Positions 17,515 through 25,608 of a stretch of DNA of 64,000 nucleotides are shown here, piece by piece (position 1 is the stretch's first letter; the number at the start of each line of letters is the position of its first letter). This DNA comes from Pseudoteredinibacter isoporae_A (GTDB lineage Bacteria > Pseudomonadota > Gammaproteobacteria > Pseudomonadales > Cellvibrionaceae): positions 314,132-378,131 of the forward strand of contig NZ_BAABWJ010000003.1 of assembly GCF_040372805.1 (NCBI RefSeq). Direction: 5' to 3'. The position numbers and the translations under genes were made by a program. The notes under the pieces are model-generated. The model ran no database searches, had not been told where the DNA came from, and was given only the letters and a program-made list of their open reading frames with translations.

Positions 17515-18447
17515 TTAAGCGCCAGTTTTCGCGTCTAACCAGGACAAAATGTCGCGATAAACCTGCTCAGAATTGGTTTCATTGAGCATTTCATGGCGCC
17601 CACCACGATAGAGGGTATAGTCCGGTTCAAGTCCATGCTGTTCGTAGGCTAGGCGCATCGTCCGCAAGTTACTCGTGTCTTCATGAACCGGATCGGCACT
17701 GCCCGATAAGATCAGCATCGCCATATCTCTGGGAATAGCACTCACCGCCTCCGCTTTCTGCCCTTCCAGCAGACCATTGAAGAAGTCCGCCATGCTGCCA
17801 TTGCTCAACACAAAACCACAAGCCGGATCGTCCATATAGGCCTGCACCTGCTCAGCGTCTCGGCTGAGCCATTCATAACCAGTTTCGCCATCCTTCTTAA
17901 AGGCTTTGTTATTGCCATCGAAAACCAGGGCTTTCAGCAAGCCACTGTAGCCAGCCTCGGTGCGACGCCAGCTTTCAAAACGTGAAACGGTCCGTCCGAG
18001 CTTGGCCAAAAACGGGCTGACAAAACCCGGCGAGCCGGACAGAATGACCCCATCGTAGGGCGTCTCGATATCGGTAATCAGCTGCTGAGAAAGCACGGCT
18101 CCCATACTGTGACCAAACAGAAACAGAGGCAGGCTCGGATTTTGCTCTCGTGCGAGCTCAGCCACTTCGGCCATATCGTCAAGACAGCCTTCCCACCCCT
18201 TTCGCCCCATATGGCCATAGCTGCTCGGAATGGAACTCTTCCCGTGGCCGCGGTGATCAGCGCCGTACACACTATAACCATGCGCGTTGAGAAAACGGGC
18301 AAAGGTATCGTAGCGAGCAATATGCTCACCCATACCATGGGCCAGCTGAACCAACGCTTTGGGCGCATCGATACGCCAGCTGCAACGGTAAAGCTTGTCG
18401 CCGGGGATTTCCTTTTGCCATTCTTCGAAATGAGTAGCTTGGCTCAC
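17515..18447 (-). CDS. Monoacylglycerol-lipase-like alpha/beta hydrolase
   Basis: 310-residue serine hydrolase read from a GTG at 18447 (VSQATHFEEWQ) that has AAGG seven bases upstream. The frame is open for 57 more codons upstream, but that part looks non-coding. Signatures of the PldB/monoglyceride lipase group are LAHGMGEHIARYD, DHRGHGKSS, the nucleophile elbow FGHSMG, the acid in SGSADPVHE and the catalytic His in GGRHEMLNE. It probably hydrolyses lysophospholipids or monoglycerides in the cytoplasm. No partner genes are near. Confidence 0.88.
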   Translation of the reverse strand: MSQATHFEEWQKEIPGDKLYRCSWRIDAPKALVQLAHGMGEHIARYDTFARFLNAHGYSVYGADHRGHGKSSIPSSYGHMGRKGWEGCLDDMAEVAELAREQNPSLPLFLFGHSMGAVLSQQLITDIETPYDGVILSGSPGFVSPFLAKLGRTVSRFESWRRTEAGYSGLLKALVFDGNNKAFKKDGETGYEWLSRDAEQVQAYMDDPACGFVLSNGSMADFFNGLLEGQKAEAVSAIPRDMAMLILSGSADPVHEDTSNLRTMRLAYEQHGLEPDYTLYRGGRHEMLNETNSEQVYRDILSWLDAKTGA

Positions 18448-18699
18448 AGATCTGCCTTTTATTGTGATTACGGACGAATTTAAGAGGCTTACTATAAAGG
18501 GCTGTTGCAAACGGGGGAAGTGGGGAATTCTCGATATCGGCTTTCGATGATGGTGAGTCGGAATGACATCGCTTTGAACCAAGACCCGAAGTTTTGGCTG
18601 GAGAGAATCACTGGGCAACCCAAGCCAACGGAAACGGTGCTCTGCGCAAAAGATCTATAGGGAATTGACCGCGTTCCCAAATCAACGCTTTGAAACAGC
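18448..18699. other. Intergenic stretch between hydrolase and tRNA-Lys palindrome
   Basis: About 250 bp with no gene I can support. The part nearest 18447 holds the ribosome-binding site and probable promoter of the hydrolase. A short plus-strand reading (about 18545-18660, with PKFWLERITG) ends quickly and is not recognisable; it may be a decayed gene fragment. Confidence 0.4.
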
Positions 18700-18757
18700 A
18701 CCCACCATATACGAAAAAAGCCACCCAATTGGGTGGCTTTTTTCGTATATGGTGGGT
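18700..18757. repeat. 58-bp perfect palindrome overlapping tRNA-Lys 3' end
   Basis: Every base from 18700 to 18728 is complementary to its mirror position from 18729 to 18757. The core (AAAAAAGCCACCC / GGGTGGCTTTTTT) is a good bidirectional intrinsic terminator for the minus-strand tRNA transcript. The outer part duplicates, inverted, the last eight bases of the tRNA (ACCCACCA) and the trailer TATACG. In RNA the tRNA 3' end could pair with this inverted copy in a 29-bp hairpin. Confidence 0.9.
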
Positions 18758-18825
18758 CGTACTGGATTCGAACCAGTGACCAATTGGTTAAAAGCCAACT
18801 GCTCTACCAACTGAGCTAACGACCC
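18750..18825 (-). tRNA. tRNA-Lys (UUU), copy 2
   Basis: 76-nt gene with encoded CCA. The cloverleaf is complete: acceptor GGGTCGT / ACGACCC, D arm GCTC / GAGC, anticodon stem GTTGG / CCAAT with loop CTTTTAA (anticodon TTT), and T arm ACTGG-TTCGAAT-CCAGT. It is identical to the other copy 66 bp upstream and is followed at once by the palindromic terminator. Confidence 0.97.
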
Positions 18826-18891
18826 GTAAACTCGTGGTATATATGTTCTGTTTGATTCAAAGCCGCTCAGTTAAAACTTCAAATCTGAATA

Positions 18892-18967
18892 TGGTGGGTC
18901 GTACTGGATTCGAACCAGTGACCAATTGGTTAAAAGCCAACTGCTCTACCAACTGAGCTAACGACCC
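18892..18967 (-). tRNA. tRNA-Lys (UUU), copy 1
   Basis: Same 76-nt sequence as the gene at 18750-18825, with CCA encoded and anticodon TTT. The two are separated by 66 bp and probably transcribed together from upstream of 18967. Tandem tRNA-Lys genes next to queC/queE and the Tol-Pal genes are a layout I know from Pseudomonas. Confidence 0.97.
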
Positions 18968-19074
18968 AAAAGAGGCGCATATCTTAATGATTTAATGGCA
19001 AAAGACAAGGCCTTTTTTTGAGAAATACGAGATTTTTTTCACCACAAAACAACTGCTTATACAAAATCTCGCCT

Positions 19075-19752
19075 CTAGGCCTGATAGAGCGTCGCGTCAT
19101 CAACGCCGGCGTCGGTAAAGCCCTGCCGACGAAGCCGGCAACTGTCACATACTCCGCAAGCGTGACCCTGCTCATCGGCCTGGTAACAGGACACTGTAGA
19201 ACGATAATCCACGCCCAGGGTAGTACCCTGTTGAATGATTTCAGCCTTGGTCAGTTCCAACAGTGGCGTTTGGATGCGTACCTGCTGCCCTTCGACGGCT
19301 GCTTTGGTTGCCAGGTTAGCCATGGTTTCAAAAGCCTGAATATATTCCCCACGGCAATCCGGGTAGCCTGAATAGTCAACCGCGTTCACGCCAATGAAAA
19401 TATCCTGGGCACCCAGCACCTCGGCCCAGCCTAACGCAATAGATAGAAACACGGTGTTGCGGGCCGGCACATAGGTCACCGGAATCCCCTCGCTTTCATC
19501 CTCGGGCACATCAATGGAAGTATCGGTTAACGCCGAGCCTCCAATCGTCCCCAAGTCCAGACTGACCACCTTGTGTTCTTCCGCACCCATCAATTGAGAA
19601 GTACGCTCAGCCGCCTGCAACTCAGCGCGGTGTCGCTGGCCATAATCAAAACTCAGGGTATAGCACGCATACCCTTGGCTTTTGGCGATTGCCAAAACCG
19701 TTGTGGAATCCAAACCACCGGATACGAGAATCACGGCTTTTTTCGTCGTCAT
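19075..19752 (-). CDS. queC: 7-cyano-7-deazaguanine synthase QueC
   Basis: 225 residues. QueC uses ATP and ammonia to convert 7-carboxy-7-deazaguanine to preQ0 in queuosine synthesis. The PP-loop ATP motif is SGGLDSTT near the N-terminus and the zinc-binding cysteines are CYQADEQGHACGVCDSC near the C-terminus. The start is the ATG at 19752 (MTTKKAVILVSGG) with AAGG upstream; the frame extends 7 codons further to a TTG. It works with queE, 950 bp upstream on the same strand, with one unrelated gene between. Confidence 0.96.
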   Translation of the reverse strand: MTTKKAVILVSGGLDSTTVLAIAKSQGYACYTLSFDYGQRHRAELQAAERTSQLMGAEEHKVVSLDLGTIGGSALTDTSIDVPEDESEGIPVTYVPARNTVFLSIALGWAEVLGAQDIFIGVNAVDYSGYPDCRGEYIQAFETMANLATKAAVEGQQVRIQTPLLELTKAEIIQQGTTLGVDYRSTVSCYQADEQGHACGVCDSCRLRRQGFTDAGVDDATLYQA

Positions 19753-19782
19753 AACAAACCTTAGTTCTTTCAATCAATTGGC

Positions 19783-20595
19783 TTAACGTCCAGCCAATGT
19801 CGGTGCCACAGACTCCAGCGCGGCATCATGCAAAACATTGCTGGCGTTGTGTAACTGGCTAATTGCCTGCAACTCATCCCAATGCCGAACCATTGCGCGC
19901 TTTGCCGCTGCTTTCACCTGCTCAACGGGCAATTCGCTTAAGCGAGACAAAAACAGGGAGCCTCGCACACTATCTACATGCTCAGCTCGCACACCTTCAA
20001 CACTGTCAATGTTCAATTGCTGCAAGGCGTATTTATAAGCCGGCGCTGTCGTTACCAACATATGAAGCCGCTTACGCTCCAACATACCAACGCCTTGGGC
20101 AATGGAGTTAATACTTAGCCATTGCTCATCTTTCACAGGCAACGCTTTTTTGCCGTAAAAACCCAGGCGCAAACGACCAATTTTAATTTCGGGCCGGGTT
20201 TCCAAGTCTTTCAGCTCCAGATCATCGCGCATAACCACGATCACATCGACCGGAGGCAAAGGCAGGATTCGGTGTGCAGCGGCTGACGCCCCTGGCGAAT
20301 CGAACAGCACACTGAGATCGGCCTTACCCATCTCAATATCGCGCACAACACGTGCGTACGGCATTACTTTCAGCTGGTAGGCTTTACCCCACTCCCGCCC
20401 AATATCCTGCAACAGGTTCACGTACAAACCTTCCGGCACCCCTTTATTCAAGGACCCCCAAGGGGCGATATTGGTCACCACCATCTGCAGCAGTTCATGG
20501 CCTTCAGGTGCATCTTTAGGGTCCAAAGACCAAGCCCTCGCGGCCACGAGCAGGAAACAACTGATAACGATGATTCGAGAAAGATTAATCTTCAT
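19783..20595 (-). CDS. Periplasmic solute-binding protein, SBP_bac_3-like
   Basis: 270-residue exported protein with signal peptide IIVISCFLLVAARAWS. It resembles amino-acid-type ABC solute-binding proteins (family 3): the segment LLQDIGREWGKAYQLKVMPYARVVRDIEMGKADLS, quoted in part, is the usual first-lobe pattern (GKADLSVLFDSP). No transporter permease or ATPase is next to it. Such orphan proteins, common between queE and queC in related genomes, may serve sensing rather than uptake. Start at the ATG at 20595 after GAAGG; upstream in-frame codons look non-coding. The ligand is unknown. Confidence 0.75.
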   Translation of the reverse strand: MKINLSRIIVISCFLLVAARAWSLDPKDAPEGHELLQMVVTNIAPWGSLNKGVPEGLYVNLLQDIGREWGKAYQLKVMPYARVVRDIEMGKADLSVLFDSPGASAAAHRILPLPPVDVIVVMRDDLELKDLETRPEIKIGRLRLGFYGKKALPVKDEQWLSINSIAQGVGMLERKRLHMLVTTAPAYKYALQQLNIDSVEGVRAEHVDSVRGSLFLSRLSELPVEQVKAAAKRAMVRHWDELQAISQLHNASNVLHDAALESVAPTLAGR

Positions 20596-20703
20596 ACTAC
20601 CTTCAACCTGAAGCGGGTGTGTCGACGCGCTCACACATCCATGTTCAATACGGCGAGACAGCCCGGTAAACATGTCGTCTGGTCATCCGGCATAGGGGCG
20701 GGC

Positions 20704-21354
20704 TTAAAACCCTGGCTGATCCCCCCACAAAATCTTATGCAATTGCATTTGAAAACGTACAGGTAATCGATCGGCCACGATCCAATCGGCCAAATCCCGA
20801 TGCGGTAACTCTTCATGGCTCGCCGAAAACAGCACTTCGGCGACCTTCTGGGTTAAATTATACTCTTCTAATTTAAATCTGGCCCACTCATAATCTGCAC
20901 GGCTACAAATCACAAACTTGATTTGGTCATGTTGATTGAGTAAATCGATGTTTTCATAGCGATTGCGGTGAGCCTCTCCGGAATCCGGGGTTTTGAGGTC
21001 CATCACTCTCGAAACGCGAGCATCTACACTATCTATCGGCATCGCTCCACTGGTCTCCAGTGAAACGGCAAAACCTTCATCACATAAATCACTCAACAGC
21101 GGCAGGCAATTGGGTTGAGACAGCGGCTCTCCCCCCGTAACGCATACATGCTCTGCGTCGTAGGACTTCACCTTTTCAACAATCTCTTTGAGGCTCATCT
21201 TTTCGCCGCCAAAGAAGGCGTACTCAGAATCGCAGTATTTACAACGCAGGGGGCAGCCGGTCAGGCGCACAAACACGGTGCGTAAACCCGCACTGATCGC
21301 CTCTCCCTGCAGGGAGTGGAAGATTTCGGTGATTCTTAACTGCTTGGATTCCAT
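20704..21354 (-). CDS. queE: 7-carboxy-7-deazaguanine synthase QueE
   Basis: 216-residue radical SAM enzyme that rearranges 6-carboxy-tetrahydropterin into 7-carboxy-7-deazaguanine, the step before QueC. The cluster motif is CPLRCKYC near residue 35, followed by DSEYAFFGGEK; VTGGEPLSQPN is the SAM-binding GGEP motif; and LQGE near the N-terminus is typical. The C-terminal end LPVRFQMQLHKILWGD is the family ending. It lies directly downstream of the tol-pal cluster, separated by a hairpin. Confidence 0.95.
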   Translation of the reverse strand: MESKQLRITEIFHSLQGEAISAGLRTVFVRLTGCPLRCKYCDSEYAFFGGEKMSLKEIVEKVKSYDAEHVCVTGGEPLSQPNCLPLLSDLCDEGFAVSLETSGAMPIDSVDARVSRVMDLKTPDSGEAHRNRYENIDLLNQHDQIKFVICSRADYEWARFKLEEYNLTQKVAEVLFSASHEELPHRDLADWIVADRLPVRFQMQLHKILWGDQPGF

Positions 21355-21389
21355 ACTTTAAGTGTGCAAATTTTGGCCAGATAAACAAA

Positions 21390-21418
21390 GGGCGCCGATT
21401 CTACAGAAATCGACGCCC
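21390..21418 (-). terminator. Probable terminator after cpoB
   Basis: On the minus strand, stem GGGCG-CGATT / AATCG-CGCCC with one mismatched pair between the two halves and a 7-nt loop, followed by TTTGTTT. It lies 39 bp past the cpoB stop and before queE. Confidence 0.6.
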
Positions 21419-21456
21419 CTATTCCAGAGCCGCTTGGCCAATATAAAGATCAGGTC

Positions 21457-22227
21457 TTAGCGAAAGTTTTTATCGAGGTAAGACTTCGCCAGCCCGCCTA
21501 CAGAACCGGGGTCTTTAGCCGCCTGTTGCAGATTAGGCATAGCGTTGGCATTGTCACCCAGCAAGTGATAAGCCTTACCCAATTTAAACACGGCATCGAT
21601 GTACTTATCGTGATCAGGAAACTGATCTTTTACGATCAGGAAACGTTGCTTGGCCTGTTCGTAATCACGCTTGATCAGATAAATCTGTCCCAGCCAATAT
21701 TGTGAATTTGGCAGGAACTTGCTATTGGGGTAATTACTGATGTGTTGCAACAGGAGTTTTTCGCCCTGATCATAATCCTGCTTGTGCAAAACCAGATCAA
21801 TCGCTGTGCGGTAATCCTGCAAATCTCCTGCGGAAACAGCTTGAGCCGTGGACGATACCGTATTGGCTACCGTGGCCGCTGGATTAACCGCTGCACCGGG
21901 TGAGGCACTGGGTGCCGTTTTCGATAGAGTTGCCAGACGACGGTCGAGATCAAGGTAATCGTCCATGCGTTGCTGCTTCAGGCGTTTGATTTCGAAAGCC
22001 TGCTCTTCCACTAAACCTCTGAGCTGCAATACTTCTTCTTGCAGTTGCTGAAGTTGATAGAACTGCTGAGCTTGGCTGTTCGCGGACGCTGGAGCGGCCT
22101 GGGAAATCGCTGGGCTGCGATTATCAACAATCGGCTGGGTATCAACCACTTGGGCCTGGGCAAAAGCCCACTGAGAAGCCGATAAAGAAACCGCTGCAAA
22201 AGCAGCGGTATAAAATGGAGCTTTCAT
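21457..22227 (-). CDS. cpoB: Tol-Pal system coordinator CpoB (YbgF)
   Basis: 256-residue periplasmic protein that links Tol-Pal outer-membrane constriction with peptidoglycan synthesis by PBP1B. The signal peptide ends near AFA-QAQ. An N-terminal coiled coil rich in Gln/Leu (QLQQLQEEVLQLRGLVEEQ, part shown) drives trimerisation. A Ser/Ala/Pro linker follows, then C-terminal TPR repeats (LGQIYLIKRDYEQAKQRF, LGKAYHLLGDNANAMPNL). It follows pal by 9 bp, the usual last gene of the cluster. Confidence 0.93.
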   Translation of the reverse strand: MKAPFYTAAFAAVSLSASQWAFAQAQVVDTQPIVDNRSPAISQAAPASANSQAQQFYQLQQLQEEVLQLRGLVEEQAFEIKRLKQQRMDDYLDLDRRLATLSKTAPSASPGAAVNPAATVANTVSSTAQAVSAGDLQDYRTAIDLVLHKQDYDQGEKLLLQHISNYPNSKFLPNSQYWLGQIYLIKRDYEQAKQRFLIVKDQFPDHDKYIDAVFKLGKAYHLLGDNANAMPNLQQAAKDPGSVGGLAKSYLDKNFR

Positions 22228-22236
22228 TGAAACAAC

Positions 22237-22755
22237 TTACTTCAATTCAACACGACGGTTCTGGCTACGAGCGTAGTCGCTAGTGCCATCTTGAGCAGGA
22301 CGCTCTTCACCGTAGCTGACGGTTTCCAGCTGGCTGGAGCTTACACCTTGCAGCAACAGGAAGTCGCGTACGGCATTGGCACGACGCTCACCCAGAGCCA
22401 TGTTGTATTCGCGAGTACCCGTGTCATCCGCGTGGCCTTCCAAACGAACGTTGTCGCCAGAGGCTTTCAAACGAGCAGCGTGACCCGTCAAAGCGGTGCG
22501 AGACTCGGGACGCAGCAGGCTCTGATCGAAGTCGAAGTAAAATACGGTGTCTAGCTCAGCGTAAGCATCGCTGTTGTCGCCACTGCTTACGCCGCTATTG
22601 TCAGCAGTACCTGTGGCTACGCCAGAATCGGCACCATTGGCAGAGCCGTTTGCATTGGCGTCAGCGTCCTCGCTGGTGCCTGTGCTGCTACAGCCAGCCA
22701 TAGCGGCCAGAATAAAGGCCAAGCCCAAGCTATTTTTAATTGTTTTAAGTGTCAT
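22237..22755 (-). CDS. pal: Peptidoglycan-associated lipoprotein Pal
   Basis: 172-residue outer-membrane lipoprotein. The lipobox LAAMAGC puts the acylated Cys at residue 22. A flexible Gly/Ser/Asn/Asp-rich linker leads to an OmpA-type peptidoglycan-binding domain with FYFDFDQSLLRPE, LEGHADDTGTREYN and GERRANAVRDFLL. It anchors the outer membrane to peptidoglycan and is moved by TolB and TolA during division. A clear GGGAG ribosome-binding site precedes the ATG. A 264-bp gap separates it from tolB, so it probably has its own promoter. Confidence 0.96.
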   Translation of the reverse strand: MTLKTIKNSLGLAFILAAMAGCSSTGTSEDADANANGSANGADSGVATGTADNSGVSSGDNSDAYAELDTVFYFDFDQSLLRPESRTALTGHAARLKASGDNVRLEGHADDTGTREYNMALGERRANAVRDFLLLQGVSSSQLETVSYGEERPAQDGTSDYARSQNRRVELK

Positions 22756-22773
22756 AGTTAACTCCCAATAATC

Positions 22774-22804
22774 TTTATACGCTCGCTGCGCAAAAATCAG
22801 TCAA
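22774..22804 (-). promoter_or_regulatory. Candidate sigma70 promoter for pal-cpoB
   Basis: On the minus strand, TTGACT (22804-22799) is followed 19 bp later by TATAAA (22779-22774), or 17 bp later by CGTATA, just upstream of the pal ribosome-binding site. The spacing is longer than ideal for TATAAA, so this is a tentative call. An independent pal promoter would fit the 264-bp gap after tolB. Confidence 0.4.
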
Positions 22805-22878
22805 TTTAGGTACCGCAAAATGCTACAAAATATTGTCTTGCAATCGGGCTCAAGCCGCTAAAAGTTGGCAGGCTACCT

Positions 22879-22902
22879 CAATTGTCAGATATCAGACAAT
22901 TG
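22879..22902. promoter_or_regulatory. Inverted repeat in tolB-pal gap
   Basis: 24-bp near-perfect palindrome: arms CAATTGTC / GACAATTG around a GATATC centre, with one mismatched position on each side. It sits about 75 bp upstream of the pal promoter candidate and 120 bp after the tolB stop. AT-rich and without a T-run, it looks more like a protein-binding site than a terminator. Confidence 0.4.
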
Positions 22903-23019
22903 GATATTAAACCCTACCACTATTACGATTCGATTATAGCTCCCAAATCTTCCTATGAATACCGGCTTAGCGGGCTTAGGTCAAGGTCTGGGCCATAAAG
23001 CGACTATAAAGAGTCCATA

Positions 23020-24336
23020 TTAATTAAAATAAGGTGACCAAGCCGGCTCTCGTACATCACCACGCTGCGAAGGCAGTCTGAATTTCACGCCGGCATCCAG
23101 AGAAACAGCCGCCAAAATTCCTTTGCCACGATGGCGGGTGGCGTACATCAACATCGCCCCATTTGGGGCAATAGTAGGGGACTCATCCAATCGGGTTTCC
23201 GTCAGGATTCTCAAATCACCGGTTTCCAGATCCTGGGCGGCGATATGGAACACACCATTCTGACGATTCACTACCACCAGAGTTTTGCCGTCGGGAGACA
23301 AGCGCGCGCGGGCATTGTAATCCCCCAGGAAGGTCAAACGCTCAACGCGACCGGACGCCAGGGTCTTTTGATAAATCTGGGGCTTGCCACCACGATTGGA
23401 GGTAAAGATCACGCCCTTGCCATCGGCGGTCCAACTAGGTTCCGTATCGATTGCGAAATGGTTGGTCACACGCGTCAGGCGGCGGCTGGCAATTTCCAGA
23501 ATATAAATCTCAGGGTTGCCATCTTTAGACAGAGTAATGGCCAGTTTCTTGCCATCTGGCGACCAAGCGGGCGCACCGTTCAAACCCTTGAAATTGGTTA
23601 GCTGTTCGCGCTTAGAGGTGGCCAACTCCTGACGGAAAATCGCTGGGCGTCCAGTTTCAAAAGACACATAAGCCACTTGTTTACCATCGGGCGACCAGGC
23701 CGGAGACAACAAAGGATCGTCAGATTCCAGCAATAAACTCGGGCGAGCACCGTCGACATCGGCACGATTTAAACGATAGATCAGTTTGCCCTGACTGTTG
23801 CGATTCGCTTCCACATAAATCATCTTGGTGGAGAAAGCACCACGAATACCGGTGACTGCTTGGTAAACCTCATCGCTGGCAAAGTGTGCCATATCGCGCA
23901 GCCCTTTAGAGGTCACGACCACATTTTTGTTCAACATGCGGCGTTGCCCAAGCACATCGAACAATTGAAAGTCGAGGCGATAGCCATTGGTTCCCATCGC
24001 AGACAAGCTCGGCTTGATCGAACCAATCAACAGAAATTCCGTACCCAGGCGCGCCCAGTCCCGAAACAAGACTTCCGACTCATCCTGCGGAAAAGACAGC
24101 ATATCTTCTTCAGGAATCGGCTCGAATTGACCACTGCGCAGTAAATCGGCCGCAACTATTCCCGCCACATTTTCCGGCAAGGGGCCACTGCCCGACCAGG
24201 AAAACGGCACGATGGCGATCTTTGCGGGGTTATCTACCCCCTGGGTAATTTCAATGGTTAACTCGGCTTTAACTAATGCGCTCAAACTCAGCAACAACAG
24301 TACAGCCAGTGATTTAATGTGTTGATGGATGGTCAT
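23020..24336 (-). CDS. tolB: Tol-Pal system translocation protein TolB
   Basis: 438-residue periplasmic protein. A signal peptide (LAVLLLLSLSALVKA) and N-terminal domain bind TolA. A C-terminal six-bladed beta-propeller is built from WD40-like repeats, each with PAWSPDGK or a close variant (LSPAWSPDGKQVAYVS, APAWSPDGKKLAI, LSPDGKTLVVV). The propeller binds Pal. I place the start at the ATG at 24336, which overlaps the tolA stop as TGATG. A GTG one codon earlier is also in frame. Confidence 0.96.
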   Translation of the reverse strand: MTIHQHIKSLAVLLLLSLSALVKAELTIEITQGVDNPAKIAIVPFSWSGSGPLPENVAGIVAADLLRSGQFEPIPEEDMLSFPQDESEVLFRDWARLGTEFLLIGSIKPSLSAMGTNGYRLDFQLFDVLGQRRMLNKNVVVTSKGLRDMAHFASDEVYQAVTGIRGAFSTKMIYVEANRNSQGKLIYRLNRADVDGARPSLLLESDDPLLSPAWSPDGKQVAYVSFETGRPAIFRQELATSKREQLTNFKGLNGAPAWSPDGKKLAITLSKDGNPEIYILEIASRRLTRVTNHFAIDTEPSWTADGKGVIFTSNRGGKPQIYQKTLASGRVERLTFLGDYNARARLSPDGKTLVVVNRQNGVFHIAAQDLETGDLRILTETRLDESPTIAPNGAMLMYATRHRGKGILAAVSLDAGVKFRLPSQRGDVREPAWSPYFN

Positions 24337-25169
24337 CACAATCTCAAGTCCTTAGGGTTAAACACCAACCTCAGCTGGCGAAAATTTCGTTCGAACACTG
24401 CAGGTGGCAATTGTTTCAATTCCGGAAACTGCTCCGCCTTTTTTACGGCTTGTTCTGCGGAGCGGTCAAAAGCCGCATTTCCGCTGGATTTCACGACGGT
24501 GACATTAATCACCCGCCCCGTTGGCACCAGCTGAATACGTAATTCAACCTGCATACCTTTACGAGCTGACGCGGGGCGCGACCAGTTATTTTCAATACGC
24601 TGAGCAATTAAACCAATAAAGCTTTGCGCAACCATTTGATCTTCTTCGGCCTGCTGCTCGGCCAATAAGGCTTCGCGCTCGGCTTGCATTTCCTGATCAA
24701 TTTGACGTTGCAGATCTTGCTCACGCTCGAGACGCTCAGCTTTCTCTCTGGCCGCTTTGTCTCGAGCAGCCTTCTCTTTGGCCGCTTTTTCCCGTGCCGC
24801 TTTATCCTTGGCGGCCTTTTCTCGGGCAGCTTTGGCCTTGCGTTCTTTTTCCGCTTTCTCGCGTGCGAGCCTTTTCGCTTTCTCCTGCTCTCTGCGCTTG
24901 CGGCGCTCAGCCTCTTTCCGCTTTTTGGTCAGATCGATAACTTTTTGCTTGGGTTTCGCGGCGGGCTTGGGTTTAGTTTTGGGTTTAATTTCAACCAATT
25001 TAGCCTGAACGTATTTCGGTGTGACTCGGCGTTTTTGAGGTTCTTCACTACTCTCCCAGCCCCAAAGTATGGCCACCAACAAAAGAGCATGCAAAACCAC
25101 GCTCACCAGAATTCCAATGCCGCCAAAACCTGCCTGGCGATTGTCCAAGCCCTTTTGATTAGCGCGCAT
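24336..25169 (-). CDS. tolA: Tol-Pal system inner-membrane energiser TolA
   Basis: 277-residue protein spanning the periplasm. There is one transmembrane helix near residues 17-40 (GIGILVSVVLHALLLVAILW). A long alpha-helical stalk rich in Lys, Ala, Glu and Arg follows (repeated AAREKAAKDKA-type units). The C-terminal domain ends in FNPKDLRL and contains IENNWSRP and VTVVKSSGNAAFDRSAEQAV, the TonB-like fold that meets TolB and Pal. TolQR couples it to the proton motive force. It overlaps tolR by 11 bp and tolB by 1-3 bp. Confidence 0.95.
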   Translation of the reverse strand: MRANQKGLDNRQAGFGGIGILVSVVLHALLLVAILWGWESSEEPQKRRVTPKYVQAKLVEIKPKTKPKPAAKPKQKVIDLTKKRKEAERRKRREQEKAKRLAREKAEKERKAKAAREKAAKDKAAREKAAKEKAARDKAAREKAERLEREQDLQRQIDQEMQAEREALLAEQQAEEDQMVAQSFIGLIAQRIENNWSRPASARKGMQVELRIQLVPTGRVINVTVVKSSGNAAFDRSAEQAVKKAEQFPELKQLPPAVFERNFRQLRLVFNPKDLRL

Positions 25170-25605
25170 TGCTCTCCCTTGGGGCTTCTGTCACTAATCC
25201 AACGGAAGGTGCACCTGCGGCTTGCAGTTGAGTCATCAAGCCCACAACCAATCCGTAATCGACACTGTGGTCTCCCCACACCAAGACCGGCGTATTCGGT
25301 TTCTGGCGCAGAACCTTGGCGACGGTCTCGGTGATCTCGGTCATCGGTTTAGCCACCTTATCGTCCTTACCAAGGTTCAGATAATACAAACCGGCTTTAT
25401 CCACCGATACAATAAGAGGCTCATCCTGCTTTTCATCCAGTGGCGCCGAAGGTGCTTGTGGTAAATCCACTTTCACGCCTTGCATCAACAAAGGCGCCGT
25501 CACCATAAATACCACCAACAAGACCAACATCACATCGATGTATGGCACCACGTTGATTTCCGCCATAGGTTTCTTTTTTACCCTGCGTTTCCAACTCATG
25601 GGCAA
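25159..25605 (-). CDS. tolR: Tol-Pal system proton channel protein TolR
   Basis: 148-residue ExbD/TolR protein. There is one N-terminal transmembrane helix carrying the essential Asp (INVVPYIDVMLVLLVVFMVT, quoted in part as VPYIDVMLVLL), then a periplasmic domain. With TolQ it forms the proton-driven motor that energises TolA. It follows tolQ by 3 bp and overlaps tolA. Confidence 0.96.
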   Translation of the reverse strand: MPMSWKRRVKKKPMAEINVVPYIDVMLVLLVVFMVTAPLLMQGVKVDLPQAPSAPLDEKQDEPLIVSVDKAGLYYLNLGKDDKVAKPMTEITETVAKVLRQKPNTPVLVWGDHSVDYGLVVGLMTQLQAAGAPSVGLVTEAPRESNAR

Positions 25606-25608
25606 TAC

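Noticed and set aside
18545..18699. Possible remnant of a small gene upstream of the tRNA-Lys palindrome (PKFWLERITG reading)
   Set aside because: Too short, ends in a stop after about 40 codons, and cannot be matched to a family. Kept only as a note on the intergenic stretch.
18700..18967. Attachment site of an integrated element at tRNA-Lys
   Set aside because: Two whole tRNA copies and an inverted 3' end are present, but no integrase or foreign-looking segment lies between or beside them. A simple tandem tRNA locus explains it.
24684..25334. Long plus-strand open frame opposite tolA and tolR
   Set aside because: It is antisense to TolA's Lys/Ala/Glu repeat region, whose codons give stop-free complementary frames. 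The Phe/Leu/Ser-rich product has no plausible family, and tolA is certain.
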